Of a DNA stretch of 64,000 bases, positions 11,035 to 20,763 are shown one piece after another. This DNA is from Archangium lipolyticum (GTDB taxonomy: Bacteria; Myxococcota; Myxococcia; Myxococcales; Myxococcaceae), in assembly GCF_024623785.1 (NCBI RefSeq), contig NZ_JANKBZ010000003.1:124001-188000 (forward strand), given 5' to 3'. How positions within the stretch are numbered: the stretch's first letter is position 1; each line of letters opens with the position of its first letter. The notes under the pieces were generated by a model that was given only the letters and a program-made list of their open reading frames with translations, ran no database searches and was not told where the DNA came from. Position numbers and translations under genes: made by a program.

Positions 11035-12606
11035 TCAGTGCAGCGCCGTCGTCCTTCCCGGCATGATCGCGGCGGACGTATCCGTCCCCGCTGGCGAGCC
11101 CCCACCCGAGTGCTCCGACGGAGCACTCTCGGGCACGGGGGGCTCGGTCGGACCGTCCGAACCCGCCGGAGCGCTCCCACCCGTGGGCTCCGGCTGAGCG
11201 GCCGGAACCTGCGGAGACTCGGCGGTCACGGGAGCCTGCTGCGTGGCCACGGCCGGCTGCGGCACCACGGGCGCGGGGGCCTGTGCAGCGGGCGCCGCCA
11301 CCACGGCCGGCTGCGGCTCCACGGGCGCGGGCGCCGCCGGAGCGGGAGCGGCGGGGGCCTGCTGCGTGGCCACGGCCGGAGCCTGCTGCTCGAGCCCGGG
11401 CGGGAGCCGGCGCGGCGGAACGACGACGGGCGGGGGGATGGGGCAGCGGGTGCAGGGGCCGCGCAGGGGCACCGCGAGCACCTGGCCGAGACGCAGGAAG
11501 GTGCCGCGCATCCGGTTGGCCTTCTTGATCCGCTCCACGCCGGAGTTGTAGCGCAGGGCGATGGCTCCGAGCGTGTCACCCGAGCGCACCCGGTGCATGA
11601 CGATGTTCTGGTCCGGCTGCATCGCGAGCAGCGGGGCGACGCGGCGGCCCAGCTCCTGGGCGCGCGGGTTGAAGAAGCGCACGTGGAAGTGGTCGCGGTG
11701 GCGCCTGGCGTGCTTGATGAGGGACTTCGCCCCGGCGTTGAAGAGCGAGTCCAGCCACTCCTTGTTCTCGCCCTTGCGCAGCGCGTGCTCGTACAGGACC
11801 TTCATGACGCGCTTGTCCACGAGGATCATCTGCACGTCCGAGTTCATCGCGAGCGACTTGACCAGCGCCCAGTTCAGCTCGAGGTCGATGTACTTCTCGC
11901 GCTCCCTCACGCGGATGGGATCCACGGTCGGGTAGTAGAAGCCCAGGTCCACGTCCCGGCCGTTCTGGTGGCTCTTGTGAGGCCGCAGGTAGCCGCCCTC
12001 GCGGGAGCTGAGCTGGTTCACCCGGAGCGGGGGAGCCTTCGGGTACTGCGCCCGGACCTCGCGGATGGCCTTGGTGAGGTAGTCCACCGTCTCCTGGGTG
12101 CCCCAGGCCAGCTCGGGCGAGACCACGATCCAATCGGGGTCCTCGGGCACGCGGACCGCGTTCACCATGCGGCCGCTCTCGACGAAGCCCACCGAGATCG
12201 ATCCGAGCGCCTTCGGATCCTTCTTCCACAGCTCCGTCAGCTGCTCGTCCGAGAGCTCGGCGGTGTAGAGCGGACCGGTGGGCACGGCACCCGTGGGGGC
12301 CTCCTGGGCCTCGCCCTCGTCGGTGTCGGAGGCGTCCGCCTCCTCGTCGTCCTCGGCCTCTTCACCCCCCTCGGCGGAGGGGGCGGACGCCGCGAGGGCC
12401 GCGTCGCTGCTCTCGACGACGGTCCGTGTCACGGCCTCGAGGGTCTTCTCGGAGGGCACCGGGGTGCTCTCCGCCCCTCCAGAAGGAGCCGCGGCCGACG
12501 ACGCTTCCACCTCCCGTTCCGTCGCCTTCGACGGAGAGACGGAGGGAACCACGTGCGCCGCGCAGCCAGCGCACAGCAACAGGATGATCCAGGATGTAGA
12601 ACGCAC
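11035..12606 (-). CDS. Lipoprotein murein endopeptidase (MepA/M74-like) with LysM and Ala/Pro/Gln tail
   Basis: About 523 aa. Starting at GTG 12606 gives a clean signal peptide ending LLLCAGC, a plausible though imperfect lipobox; a GTG 17 codons upstream is the alternative. After an acidic Ser/Glu-rich linker comes a penicillin-insensitive endopeptidase domain: HKSHQNGRDVDL gives zinc ligands near H213 and D220, and RDHFHVRF gives H306/H308, as in MepA. A LysM domain follows at about 337-383 (HRVRSGDTLGAIALRYN). The last 130 residues are low-complexity Ala/Pro/Gln. It probably cuts D-Ala-mDAP cross-links in the periplasm. It is convergent with the HMG-CoA lyase gene, only 48 bp apart. Confidence 0.82.
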   Translation of the reverse strand: MRSTSWIILLLCAGCAAHVVPSVSPSKATEREVEASSAAAPSGGAESTPVPSEKTLEAVTRTVVESSDAALAASAPSAEGGEEAEDDEEADASDTDEGEAQEAPTGAVPTGPLYTAELSDEQLTELWKKDPKALGSISVGFVESGRMVNAVRVPEDPDWIVVSPELAWGTQETVDYLTKAIREVRAQYPKAPPLRVNQLSSREGGYLRPHKSHQNGRDVDLGFYYPTVDPIRVREREKYIDLELNWALVKSLAMNSDVQMILVDKRVMKVLYEHALRKGENKEWLDSLFNAGAKSLIKHARRHRDHFHVRFFNPRAQELGRRVAPLLAMQPDQNIVMHRVRSGDTLGAIALRYNSGVERIKKANRMRGTFLRLGQVLAVPLRGPCTRCPIPPPVVVPPRRLPPGLEQQAPAVATQQAPAAPAPAAPAPVEPQPAVVAAPAAQAPAPVVPQPAVATQQAPVTAESPQVPAAQPEPTGGSAPAGSDGPTEPPVPESAPSEHSGGGSPAGTDTSAAIMPGRTTALH

Positions 12607-12877
12607 TCGGTGCGCAGGATGGACCGAAATTGTTCCGGGCCAAAGTAAAGCGCTCACGCCGCCTGGGACTCCGGGCAGGCATCCGGGGGGACTTGACGCG
12701 TGGGGCGGGGGCCGCTGGACCCATGACGGTGCCTTCCTCGGGTGGGTTTCCGAATAAAATCAAGCACTTGGGTACCTTCCCGAGGGGCGGGTGGGGTTCA
12801 CCCGAGGTGCGGCGAGGGTTGACGGCCCGGGGTGGGGCGGGGGAAGTAGATGCTCCCCCTACGATTTCGGGAAGGAC

Positions 12878-15800
12878 ATGACCCCGCTTCGACAAACCTC
12901 ACTCCTCGGCGCAGTGCTCCTCACCCTGGGTGCGCTTCACGCGACGCCGTCCGCCGCCGCGCAGGTGCCCGTGACCAACGCCGGCTTCGAGTCGCCAGGT
13001 ACCTCGGGATTGCCCGCGGGCTGGACGGCGAGCGGCGAAGGCCGGGTGGCCTCCAGCCCGGAGGGCCGCTCCGAGGGCTCCAAGGGGCTCGTCATCGAGA
13101 ACCCGGTCACGGGCGCCGAGACCACCGTCCTGTCCCAGCCCGTGAAGCTCCAGGTGGGCCGCCTCTACCGGCTCAGCGCGTGGATGAGGACTCGCGGCGT
13201 GCGGGCGGATCCGCAGGCGCGCTATCCCACGGCGCTCGGTGCCTGCCTGTCGATGAAGAGCTTCCCCTTCACCAACAGCTCCCCGACGCTGGGCGCGGAC
13301 CAGGACGGGCGCGTCTCGGTGCTCTTCTTCGCCACGCAGGGCACGGACCAGGTCCAGATGCACCTGGGCCGCAACGGCAAGGCCACCGGCACCGCGTGGT
13401 TCGATGACGTGCGCCTGGAGGAGGTGGACGACATCACCGCCTACATCCCCCTGGAGTCCGTGCGCTGGTCCGGCAAGGGCTTCCGCTACGACGACGGCGG
13501 GTGGAAGTTCGTCCACATCGAGGGCGAGCCGTACGAGCGTGGCTTCCAGTACGGCCAGCTGATGGCCGAGGACATCGTCGTCTACATGGAGAAGCAGGGC
13601 TACCGGAAGAACCGCCAGGACTCGGCCAACGGCTGGGCCCAGCTCCGGCTGCTCACCGACTCGCTCTTCCTGCGCAAGTTCGAGCCCGAGTTCCTCGAGG
13701 AGATGAAGGGCATCGCGGACGGAGCCCTCAAGGCCGGCGCGAAGTTCAAGGATCGCGAGTTGGATCTGCTGGACATCGTGACCCTCAACTCGGTGGTGGA
13801 GCTGGGGCAGCTCGAGGAGGCGAACCGGGTGACCCCCACGGCGCTGACGGGGCGCACCTTCCTGAAGGCCGAGGATGAGATCAACCGGGAAGGGGAGGGA
13901 GACCACTGCTCGTCCTTCGTGGCCACGAAGTCGGCGACCCGGGATGGCCAGGCCATCATCGCGCAGATCTTCATGTGGAACGGCTACACCGGCGTCCACT
14001 GGGACGTGGTGCTGGACGTGAAGCCCACCAAGGGCCACCGCTTCGTGCTGCAGACGTTCCCGGGCGGCATCCACAGCGGCGCGGACTGGCTGATGAACGA
14101 TGCGGGCATCGTCATCGGGGAGACCACGGTGGAGCAGACGCCCTTCGAGCCCGAGGGCACGCCCCAGAGCAGCCGCAGCCGCAAGGCGATCCAGTACGCC
14201 TCGTCGATCGAGGACGTGGTCCGCATCCTGTCGACGAACAACAACGGCCTCTACACCAACGACTGGACGATGGCGGACGCGAAGAGCGGCGAGGGCGCCT
14301 GCCTGTCGCTGGCCACGAAGAAGAGCCGGCTGTGGCGCACCGGCAGCCCTGGCAAGCGAGCGGACACCCCGGGCAACCTCAAGGACTTCATCTGGTCCAA
14401 CAACAACAACCGGGAGCTGGAGCTGCGCAAGGAGTACGTCGCCAACTCGCTCAACGCCCCGGTGGATCTGGCCTTCGACACCTGGAACCGGGACATCGCC
14501 TTCCAGGAGTACTACGACAAGTACGGCAAGGGCGGCATGGACCTGGACAACGCCATCCGTCTGTTGGCCTCCAGCCCCATCACGCTCTCCCACGCCTGTG
14601 ATGCCAAGATCACCACCTCCGAGATGGCGCGCCAGCTCATGTTCCTCGCGCACTACGGAAAGCCGACCCTGCGCGAGAAGTTCGTGGGCAATGGGTTCAT
14701 CATGCAGGACCTGCCCGGCGTCACTCCCCACCTGTCGCTGGGCTACACCGCCTTCAGCCCCATCTACGTGGCGGACAAGCTGAAGGAGGCTCGCGCCCGC
14801 GCCCTCGCGAAGGAGGCCAAGGCCGCCGAGTCCAAGCGGGAGCTCGACAAGGTGAAGGAGGCCCTGGGCTTCGACAGGAAGCTCCTCTGGTCCAACACCG
14901 TGTTCCCCACCACGGACGGGGAGAACTGGCTGGTGAGTGGCTCGGCCGCCTACTGGTCCCTGCTGCGGGCGCTGCCGGATGACAAGGACAAGGCCTACGA
15001 GCAGCAGCGTGACTCGCTGGCGGATCTCAACGCCCGCTACCTCTACCTCGCCGCGCGCGAGGATGATGTCGTGCCGGTGTCCGCGCGCACCACGTACAAC
15101 CGCTATGGCACCTACGCCATCCCCCGCATCAAGGGCACCTTCCTGCTGCACCAGCTCCGGCTGTTGCTGGGCAACGCGTCCTTCTCCCGGGTGATGGGCG
15201 CCGTCCACGAGCGCTACGCCAACAAGAACATCACCACGGCGGACTTCATCCGCACCGCGTCACAGGCCGCGGGCAGGGATCTCCAGCCCTTCGTGTCCCA
15301 GTGGATCGAGCGCGGGGGGCTGCCCTCGCCCCGCATCCTCGCCAGCTCCACCAAGGCCCGTGACGGCTACGACGTGACGCTGAAGGTGGAGCAGGCCGGC
15401 AAGCCCTACCACTTCGTCACCACCGTGGAGCTGTTCACCGCGAAGGGCTCGACGCTGGAGCGGGTGGAGGTGAAGGGCGCGAGCAGCACCTTCAACTTCC
15501 GCGTGGCGGAGCGGCCGGTGCGCGTGGTGTTCAACCCCTCCAACGACATCCCCGTGCCGCGCGAGCGCTACCAGATCCTCTCCAACACGTCCGACGACTT
15601 CCGCCGCCTGCTCTTCGTCCACGGCACGGCCCGCGAGGTGGAGTCCCAGCGCACGCTGACCCTGAACTTCCGCGAGACCCTGGCCAACGCCCTCACCGAG
15701 ACGCTCGCCCCCGTGAAGCCCGACGCCGAGGTGACGGCCCAGGAGCTGGCCGAGAAGGATCTGATCCTCCTGGGCAACACCGAGGACAACGCGCTGCTGG

Positions 15801-16138
15801 CGCGGCTCGCCGCGGAGAAGAAGCTGCCGGTGGAGCTCGGCCGCCGCTTCTTCCGGTGGCAGGGGACGACCTACGGCCGTTCCGATGACGGCATCGCCAT
15901 GGCGCTGCCCAACCCCTGGAACCCGAAGCGCATCCTCTACCTGTACGTGGCCAACAGCGGCACGCAGCTCTGGCACATGACGCGCGTGCTCCACAAGGAT
16001 CTGCGGGGCTGGGCCGTCTTCCGCAACGGCGAGGTGCGCGGCAAGGGCTTCCACGAGCTCGATGCGCTGGCGATGGACCTGCCGGAGTCTCCCGCGCCCG
16101 AGGTCAAGCCACTCGGCTCGGCGGGCGCGGGGAACTGA
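12878..16138 (+). CDS. Secreted C45-family (acyltransferase/phospholipase-B-like) hydrolase fused to an M1-like region
   Basis: A 1086-aa protein; ATG 12878 is preceded by GAAGGA and opens a signal peptide (about residues 1-27, cut after SAAA). Residues 28-185 look like a carbohydrate-binding-type beta-sandwich (NAGFESPG..GWT). Residues 200-560 match autoproteolytic Ntn hydrolases of the C45/PLB group: GDHCSSFVATKSATRDGQ contains the expected nucleophile C344, which self-cleavage would expose. About 640-840 resembles the C-terminal part of M1 aminopeptidases (FVSQWIERGGLPSPRI) but no HExxH is present. The remaining 250 residues are unassigned. Likely an extracellular amidase or acyltransferase on lipids or peptides. 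The next gene begins 11 bp downstream. Confidence 0.7.
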   Translation: MTPLRQTSLLGAVLLTLGALHATPSAAAQVPVTNAGFESPGTSGLPAGWTASGEGRVASSPEGRSEGSKGLVIENPVTGAETTVLSQPVKLQVGRLYRLSAWMRTRGVRADPQARYPTALGACLSMKSFPFTNSSPTLGADQDGRVSVLFFATQGTDQVQMHLGRNGKATGTAWFDDVRLEEVDDITAYIPLESVRWSGKGFRYDDGGWKFVHIEGEPYERGFQYGQLMAEDIVVYMEKQGYRKNRQDSANGWAQLRLLTDSLFLRKFEPEFLEEMKGIADGALKAGAKFKDRELDLLDIVTLNSVVELGQLEEANRVTPTALTGRTFLKAEDEINREGEGDHCSSFVATKSATRDGQAIIAQIFMWNGYTGVHWDVVLDVKPTKGHRFVLQTFPGGIHSGADWLMNDAGIVIGETTVEQTPFEPEGTPQSSRSRKAIQYASSIEDVVRILSTNNNGLYTNDWTMADAKSGEGACLSLATKKSRLWRTGSPGKRADTPGNLKDFIWSNNNNRELELRKEYVANSLNAPVDLAFDTWNRDIAFQEYYDKYGKGGMDLDNAIRLLASSPITLSHACDAKITTSEMARQLMFLAHYGKPTLREKFVGNGFIMQDLPGVTPHLSLGYTAFSPIYVADKLKEARARALAKEAKAAESKRELDKVKEALGFDRKLLWSNTVFPTTDGENWLVSGSAAYWSLLRALPDDKDKAYEQQRDSLADLNARYLYLAAREDDVVPVSARTTYNRYGTYAIPRIKGTFLLHQLRLLLGNASFSRVMGAVHERYANKNITTADFIRTASQAAGRDLQPFVSQWIERGGLPSPRILASSTKARDGYDVTLKVEQAGKPYHFVTTVELFTAKGSTLERVEVKGASSTFNFRVAERPVRVVFNPSNDIPVPRERYQILSNTSDDFRRLLFVHGTAREVESQRTLTLNFRETLANALTETLAPVKPDAEVTAQELAEKDLILLGNTEDNALLARLAAEKKLPVELGRRFFRWQGTTYGRSDDGIAMALPNPWNPKRILYLYVANSGTQLWHMTRVLHKDLRGWAVFRNGEVRGKGFHELDALAMDLPESPAPEVKPLGSAGAGN

Positions 16139-16149
16139 AAGGAGCTCGC

Positions 16150-18078
16150 ATGCCCAGGACGCCCTCCAATCCTCCGCCATCCCAGGACAAGAAGCGCCCC
16201 CTGGAGGAGTCCGCTTCCAGGTCGTCCTCGGGCAAGCAGCCACCGGGTCCCCAGGTCAAGAAGCTCAAGGAGTCTCCTCCCGAGCCCGTCCTCCCCAGTG
16301 CGAAGTACTACTTCAATCTGCCGGGCAACATGACGGGCGACATCTGGCACCTGGCCGCCGCCATGAGCCTGACCGAGCACTTCGGAAGCGATGCCGCCAT
16401 CGACACGCTGAAGACCGCCATCGGGGTCGTCAAGACGACGAAGGGGAACGGCAAATACGAGCAGCGAAGCCCGGCGCTCGTGGATTTCCTGAGCGCGCTC
16501 GAGCTTCCGGTGAAGCAGGTGGAGGTGCCTTCGAACAAGTCGAGGCCCCAGGTGGCGGCGGGCCACGTCGAGAAGGCACTCAACACGCGCATCGAGGAGC
16601 GCTACGACCGGAAGACGAAGAAGTTCGGCAAATACGACCGGCAGCAGGTCATCGATCAGAAGATCTCGACCACCATCCTGATGGACCACGTTCGCCGGGT
16701 GGGAAAGAGAGCGGTCATCACGTTCCTGCAGGAGAAGTTCACCGCGAACCTCTCCGTGCAGGACATGCAGCACATGGATCGGAAGGTCCTGCAGATCGCG
16801 CAGGCCATCAAGAAACACGGCGGCAAGCAGGTCGTCCTCCTCAATCGCCGCTCGGGTGACGTCAACAAGCAGCACAACACCACGGACGGAATCGAGAAGC
16901 AGCTCGAGGAGCTGGCCGCGAAGAGGAACATGTTCGTCCTGGGGATCGCGACACCTGACTACAAGCCCGGGGACATCGACCTGTTCGACACCCAGACCCT
17001 GCACAAGAACGAGTTCGTGGACAAACGCAGGACGGCGTACTTCTGGATGAAGGTGAGCCAGCTCCCTGGGGTCCACGGCCTGATCGGAGGCCGGAGTGGC
17101 TCCATGGACATCGCCGCGTTCATGGGCATGAAGGTCTTCAGCTGGGATGAGAACCGCCCGAACGACGAGCAGTACCTGCGCTTGCTTCAGACCTACCCTC
17201 TCATGTCCATCGGGTTCGTCGACGAGACGTCGAAGAACACCGCGGATGCCTACGAGAGCCTCCTGCCCGGGCCCGTGTCCGTGTGGCTGGACGGCAAATC
17301 GGTTCGGCCCAGAATCCCCGTGCTCGACAGCAAGGTGGTGGCCAGGCTGGAAGGGGCCGGAGTCCGGGCATATTATCTGCGCGGTTCGGCCAATACTTCC
17401 GGCTCGGCCTCACGTGGCGTGAAGAAGCCGCCGCCCCCCGCGAAGCAGCCGCCGTCTTCCAAGACCTCCTCCCAGCCCAAGAGCCAGGTCACGGATGGCG
17501 CTCGTGGCCTGTTGACGCCTCAAGAGAACGTGGGGCCGGGAATCATCCGCCTTGCCTGCTTGCGCCAGGATCGCAACACGTGCGGACAACGTGCGGCCCA
17601 CAACGCGCTGGCCTTCAAATACAGCCCCAATGATCGAGCCAAGGCAGCCCGGATCATGGCCAACCATGAGCTGCTCCATGAGCTCGGAAACATGCCCGTC
17701 GACGTCCACGACGATGCGGTTCGCGCGTTCCTCGATTCAGCCGGCGGAAAGGACATCGCCCTGGTGTGGAGCCTGGATCACATCCAGCAACTGCTCCAGG
17801 ACGAGACGCTGATCACCGACGACGGAGACTTCGCGCTCTGCGGTTTTCTCAGGCGCAAGAGGCAGACGGTCCAGGTCGTCATCAACACGAATGCGATGGT
17901 GGATCTCTCGGACATGGAGGAGATCCAGGAAGCGAGCACCATCGGCCACTATGTCGCCGCGGAGCTGCATTGGACCGAGGACAAGAGGCTGCGCATCGTG
18001 TTCGCGGACTCGCTGATGGATGCGAAGGCGAGCAAGGCCTTGATGAGGGATCTCCAGCTCCAGTGGGGCCCCGGGTAG
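16150..18078 (+). CDS. Unrecognised protein: GT-B-like part plus Cys-His-Asp peptidase-like C-terminus
   Basis: A 642-aa protein without signal peptide; AAGGAG lies just before ATG 16150. The first 50 residues are basic and Pro/Ser-rich. Residues about 55-385 have the look of a GT-B glycosyltransferase half, especially HGLIGGRSGSMDIAAFMG near 315. After a Pro/Ser/Lys linker (about 415-455), residues 460-642 contain RQDRNTCGQRAAHNAL with Q473 and C478, then GHYVAAELHW with H600 and FADS with D620. The order Gln-Cys-His-Asp is that of papain-like peptidases, including Josephin-type deubiquitinases. No family was identified with certainty. The 11-bp gap suggests co-expression with the secreted hydrolase. 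An effector-like role is speculative. Confidence 0.6.
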   Translation: MPRTPSNPPPSQDKKRPLEESASRSSSGKQPPGPQVKKLKESPPEPVLPSAKYYFNLPGNMTGDIWHLAAAMSLTEHFGSDAAIDTLKTAIGVVKTTKGNGKYEQRSPALVDFLSALELPVKQVEVPSNKSRPQVAAGHVEKALNTRIEERYDRKTKKFGKYDRQQVIDQKISTTILMDHVRRVGKRAVITFLQEKFTANLSVQDMQHMDRKVLQIAQAIKKHGGKQVVLLNRRSGDVNKQHNTTDGIEKQLEELAAKRNMFVLGIATPDYKPGDIDLFDTQTLHKNEFVDKRRTAYFWMKVSQLPGVHGLIGGRSGSMDIAAFMGMKVFSWDENRPNDEQYLRLLQTYPLMSIGFVDETSKNTADAYESLLPGPVSVWLDGKSVRPRIPVLDSKVVARLEGAGVRAYYLRGSANTSGSASRGVKKPPPPAKQPPSSKTSSQPKSQVTDGARGLLTPQENVGPGIIRLACLRQDRNTCGQRAAHNALAFKYSPNDRAKAARIMANHELLHELGNMPVDVHDDAVRAFLDSAGGKDIALVWSLDHIQQLLQDETLITDDGDFALCGFLRRKRQTVQVVINTNAMVDLSDMEEIQEASTIGHYVAAELHWTEDKRLRIVFADSLMDAKASKALMRDLQLQWGPG

Positions 18079-18096
18079 GGAGCCCTGACGGGGTGG

Positions 18097-18123
18097 GGCC
18101 GGGCGGAGCGACTCCGCCCGGCC
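18097..18123. terminator. Bidirectional stem-loop terminator
   Basis: A perfect 12-bp GC stem (GGCCGGGCGGAG with CTCCGCCCGGCC) around a CGA loop lies between the convergent genes ending at 18078 and 18150. There is no clear T-run, so it is terminator-like rather than a classical rho-independent site. Confidence 0.7.
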
Positions 18124-18149
18124 GCTCTCCGTGAGCCGGACGCCGCGCC

Positions 18150-20543
18150 TCAGCCGAGCAGCTCGCCCAGCAGGCGCGCCACGGCCTTCGGGTCCGCCTG
18201 GCCGTTGGTGGCGCGCATGACCTGGCCGGTGAAGAAGCCCATCAGGCCCTTCTTCCCGCCGCGGTACTCCGCGACCTTCGCGGGGTTCGTGTCCAGGACG
18301 CCCTGGATGGCCGTGCGCAGCTGCCCCTCGTCGCTGACGACGCGCAGGCCCTTGCGCTCCACGATGCGCACGGGCGCCTCGCCGGAGGTCTGCGCCTCCG
18401 CGAGCACGTCCTTGGCGATGCGGGCGCTGATGCTGCCCTCCGAGACCAGCGCGACGAGCGCCGCGAGGTCCTCCCGCGCCACCCGGTTCGAGCCCTCGCG
18501 GATGGCGTTGGCCAGGTCGTTCACCACCCACGGCGCGAGGCTCACCAGCTGTGCATCGCTCACGCCCTCCAGGTACGCGGTGAGCTGCGGCTCACGCGCG
18601 AGCAGGTACGCGTCGTTCTCCGTGAGGCCGCGCTCGCGCAGGCGTGCGAACACGGGCTCCTGCTCGCCGGTGAGCGGCGCACGGACGGGAGCCGCCGCGT
18701 CCGCCTTCTTCTCGGACTTCGGCTTGCTCTGCGCCCGGGGCTCCGCGCCTTCCTCCTTGCGGCCCCAGGTGTCCTTCAACGTGATGATGCGGTTGAAGAC
18801 GAGGGCATCCGCGCGGCTGTCCACCGGATCCCTCCAGAAGTAGCCGACGCGCTCGAACTGGTAGCGGGTGTCCGCCGGATCGCGCGCGACGCTGGGCTCC
18901 ACCAGGCCGCGCGTCACCACCAGGCTCTTCGGGTTCACGAAGCGCAGGAAGTCCGTGTCGAGCGGCTTCGTCTCGTCCTCGTGGCTCGGCTGCTCGGGGT
19001 CGTGCGGAGGGGCCACCTCTCCGTCGGGGTTGGGCACGGTGAACAGCCGGTCGAAGAGGCGGAGCTCCACGCTCACGCCGCGCGTGGCGCTCACCCAGTG
19101 GATGACGCCGCTCGCCTTCGCGTCCTCGTCCAGCATCGTGACGCGCAGCTCGGCCGGCTCGCCGTCCGCGCCCGAGATGACCTCGTCGCAGCGGATGATG
19201 CCCGCGCCGCGCAGGCGCACCGTCCCGCCCGGCGTGAGCCGCTTGAAGCCCTTGGGCGGGTTGGCGCTGAAGTCCTCGCGCTCGATGACGATCTCCCGCG
19301 TGAGCGGCACCTCGCGCACCGCCTGCTCGGGCGGCACCCGCTCGCCGTTGGGCAGCGGCAGCCGTCCATCGCCCCCCTCGCGCACGGCGTCCTGCGGCCA
19401 GTAGGCGAGGCTCAGGGTGCGCTCCGCCTCCAGGTTGACGATCGTCACCTTCAGCGGCTGCGTCACGGCCATCACGCGGGGTGCACGGGCGCTCAGGTCA
19501 TCGCGGATGGCGTTCTCGAGCACCACGAGGTCCACCGTGCGATTCGTACGGCTCACGCCGATCTGCGCCGCGAAGGCCCTCGCCGCCTCGGGCGTCGCTC
19601 CACGCCGGCGCAGCGCGCTCAGGGTGGGCATGCGCGGATCGTCCCAGCCCTTCACGATCTTCTCGCTCACCAGGCGCCGCAGCTTGCGCTTGCTGACGAC
19701 GGTGTACTCCAGGCTGCGCCGCCCGAACTCGTACTGGCGCGGCGGCGTGCGGCCCGTCTCCGACTGGGGGAACAGGTTGTCCATGAGCCAGTCGTAGATG
19801 GCGCGGTTGTCGACGAACTCGAGGCTGCACATGCTGTGCGTGATGCCCTCGATGGCGTCGCTGATGGGGTGCGCGAAGTCGTACATCGGGTAGATGCACC
19901 ACTTGTTTCCCGTGCGGTAGTGGGACGCGTGCAGGATGCGGTAGAGCACCGGGTCGCGCAGCTTGAAGTTCGCGTTCGCCAGGTCGATCTTCGCGCGCAG
20001 GGCGTGCTCGCCGTTCTTGAACTCGCCGGCGCGCATGCGGCGGAACATGTCCAGGTTCTCCTCGACGCTCCGGCTGCGGTAGGGGCTGGGCGTGCCCGGC
20101 TTGTCCACCGTGCCGCGCAGGCGTGCCATCTCCTCGCCGCTGACGCTCTCCACGTAGGCCAGGCCCTTGCGGATGAGCTGCTCCGCGTAGCCGTACAGCT
20201 GCTCGTAGTAGTCCGAGGCGTAGAAGAGGCGGGAGGTGTCCCAGCCGAGCCACTTCATGTCGCGGATGATGCTGTCCGCGTACTCCTGCGTCTCGCCCTC
20301 CGGATTCGTGTCGTCCATGCGCAGGTGGCAGACGCCGCCGTAGTCCAGCGCGGTCATGAAATCCAGGTAGCTGGCGAACGCGTGCCCGAGGTGGGCGTAG
20401 CCGTTGGGCTCGGGAGGAAAGCGGGTGACGACGCTGACGTGCCGCCCGGCCTTCAAGTCCGCGTCGATCACCTCGGTGATGAAGTTGGTGGCCACACGCC
20501 GGGCCTCGGGCGCGGGAATCAGGTCCACAGGCTGCTTGCTCAT
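18150..20543 (-). CDS. glnS: Glutaminyl-tRNA synthetase with C-terminal GatB/YqeY domain
   Basis: A 797-aa class I synthetase that charges tRNA-Gln. The HIGH-type motif is [13 protein letters not shown] at residues 43-55 and the KMSKS equivalent is [17 protein letters not shown], and CSLEFVDNR in the active-site region, are typical of GlnRS rather than GluRS. After the beta-barrel anticodon domain, the last 200 or so residues (from about [12 protein letters not shown]) match a GatB/YqeY domain like that appended to the Deinococcus enzyme, where it aids tRNA binding; ordinary GlnRS stops near 550 residues. A linker rich in Lys and Glu joins them. ATG 20543 was chosen because the 17 upstream in-frame codons do not resemble the family. 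Confidence 0.92.
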   Translation of the reverse strand: MSKQPVDLIPAPEARRVATNFITEVIDADLKAGRHVSVVTRFPPEPNGYAHLGHAFASYLDFMTALDYGGVCHLRMDDTNPEGETQEYADSIIRDMKWLGWDTSRLFYASDYYEQLYGYAEQLIRKGLAYVESVSGEEMARLRGTVDKPGTPSPYRSRSVEENLDMFRRMRAGEFKNGEHALRAKIDLANANFKLRDPVLYRILHASHYRTGNKWCIYPMYDFAHPISDAIEGITHSMCSLEFVDNRAIYDWLMDNLFPQSETGRTPPRQYEFGRRSLEYTVVSKRKLRRLVSEKIVKGWDDPRMPTLSALRRRGATPEAARAFAAQIGVSRTNRTVDLVVLENAIRDDLSARAPRVMAVTQPLKVTIVNLEAERTLSLAYWPQDAVREGGDGRLPLPNGERVPPEQAVREVPLTREIVIEREDFSANPPKGFKRLTPGGTVRLRGAGIIRCDEVISGADGEPAELRVTMLDEDAKASGVIHWVSATRGVSVELRLFDRLFTVPNPDGEVAPPHDPEQPSHEDETKPLDTDFLRFVNPKSLVVTRGLVEPSVARDPADTRYQFERVGYFWRDPVDSRADALVFNRIITLKDTWGRKEEGAEPRAQSKPKSEKKADAAAPVRAPLTGEQEPVFARLRERGLTENDAYLLAREPQLTAYLEGVSDAQLVSLAPWVVNDLANAIREGSNRVAREDLAALVALVSEGSISARIAKDVLAEAQTSGEAPVRIVERKGLRVVSDEGQLRTAIQGVLDTNPAKVAEYRGGKKGLMGFFTGQVMRATNGQADPKAVARLLGELLG

Positions 20544-20763
20544 GGGAGCAATATCTAACGTCCCGCCCCTGCGCCCAAGACGCTTCTTCGCCACCAGGGC
20601 AGGGGAGCGCGGGCCGCCGGTTGCCAGGGAGGGGGGCAGGGGGCGGGGAGAGGCCTCCGGCGGGCGAGGGCCTGGGGTCCAGTGGACGCCAGCGGAAGCC
20701 CCCCAGCGGTGGATGCACGAAGCGGTTGCATTCCCGGGCGAGCCATGTCACGGCGGGTCCAAG

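Noticed and set aside
20544..20594. Longer N-terminus of GlnRS
   Set aside because: The extra 17 codons do not look like the family, whose conserved start fits ATG 20543.
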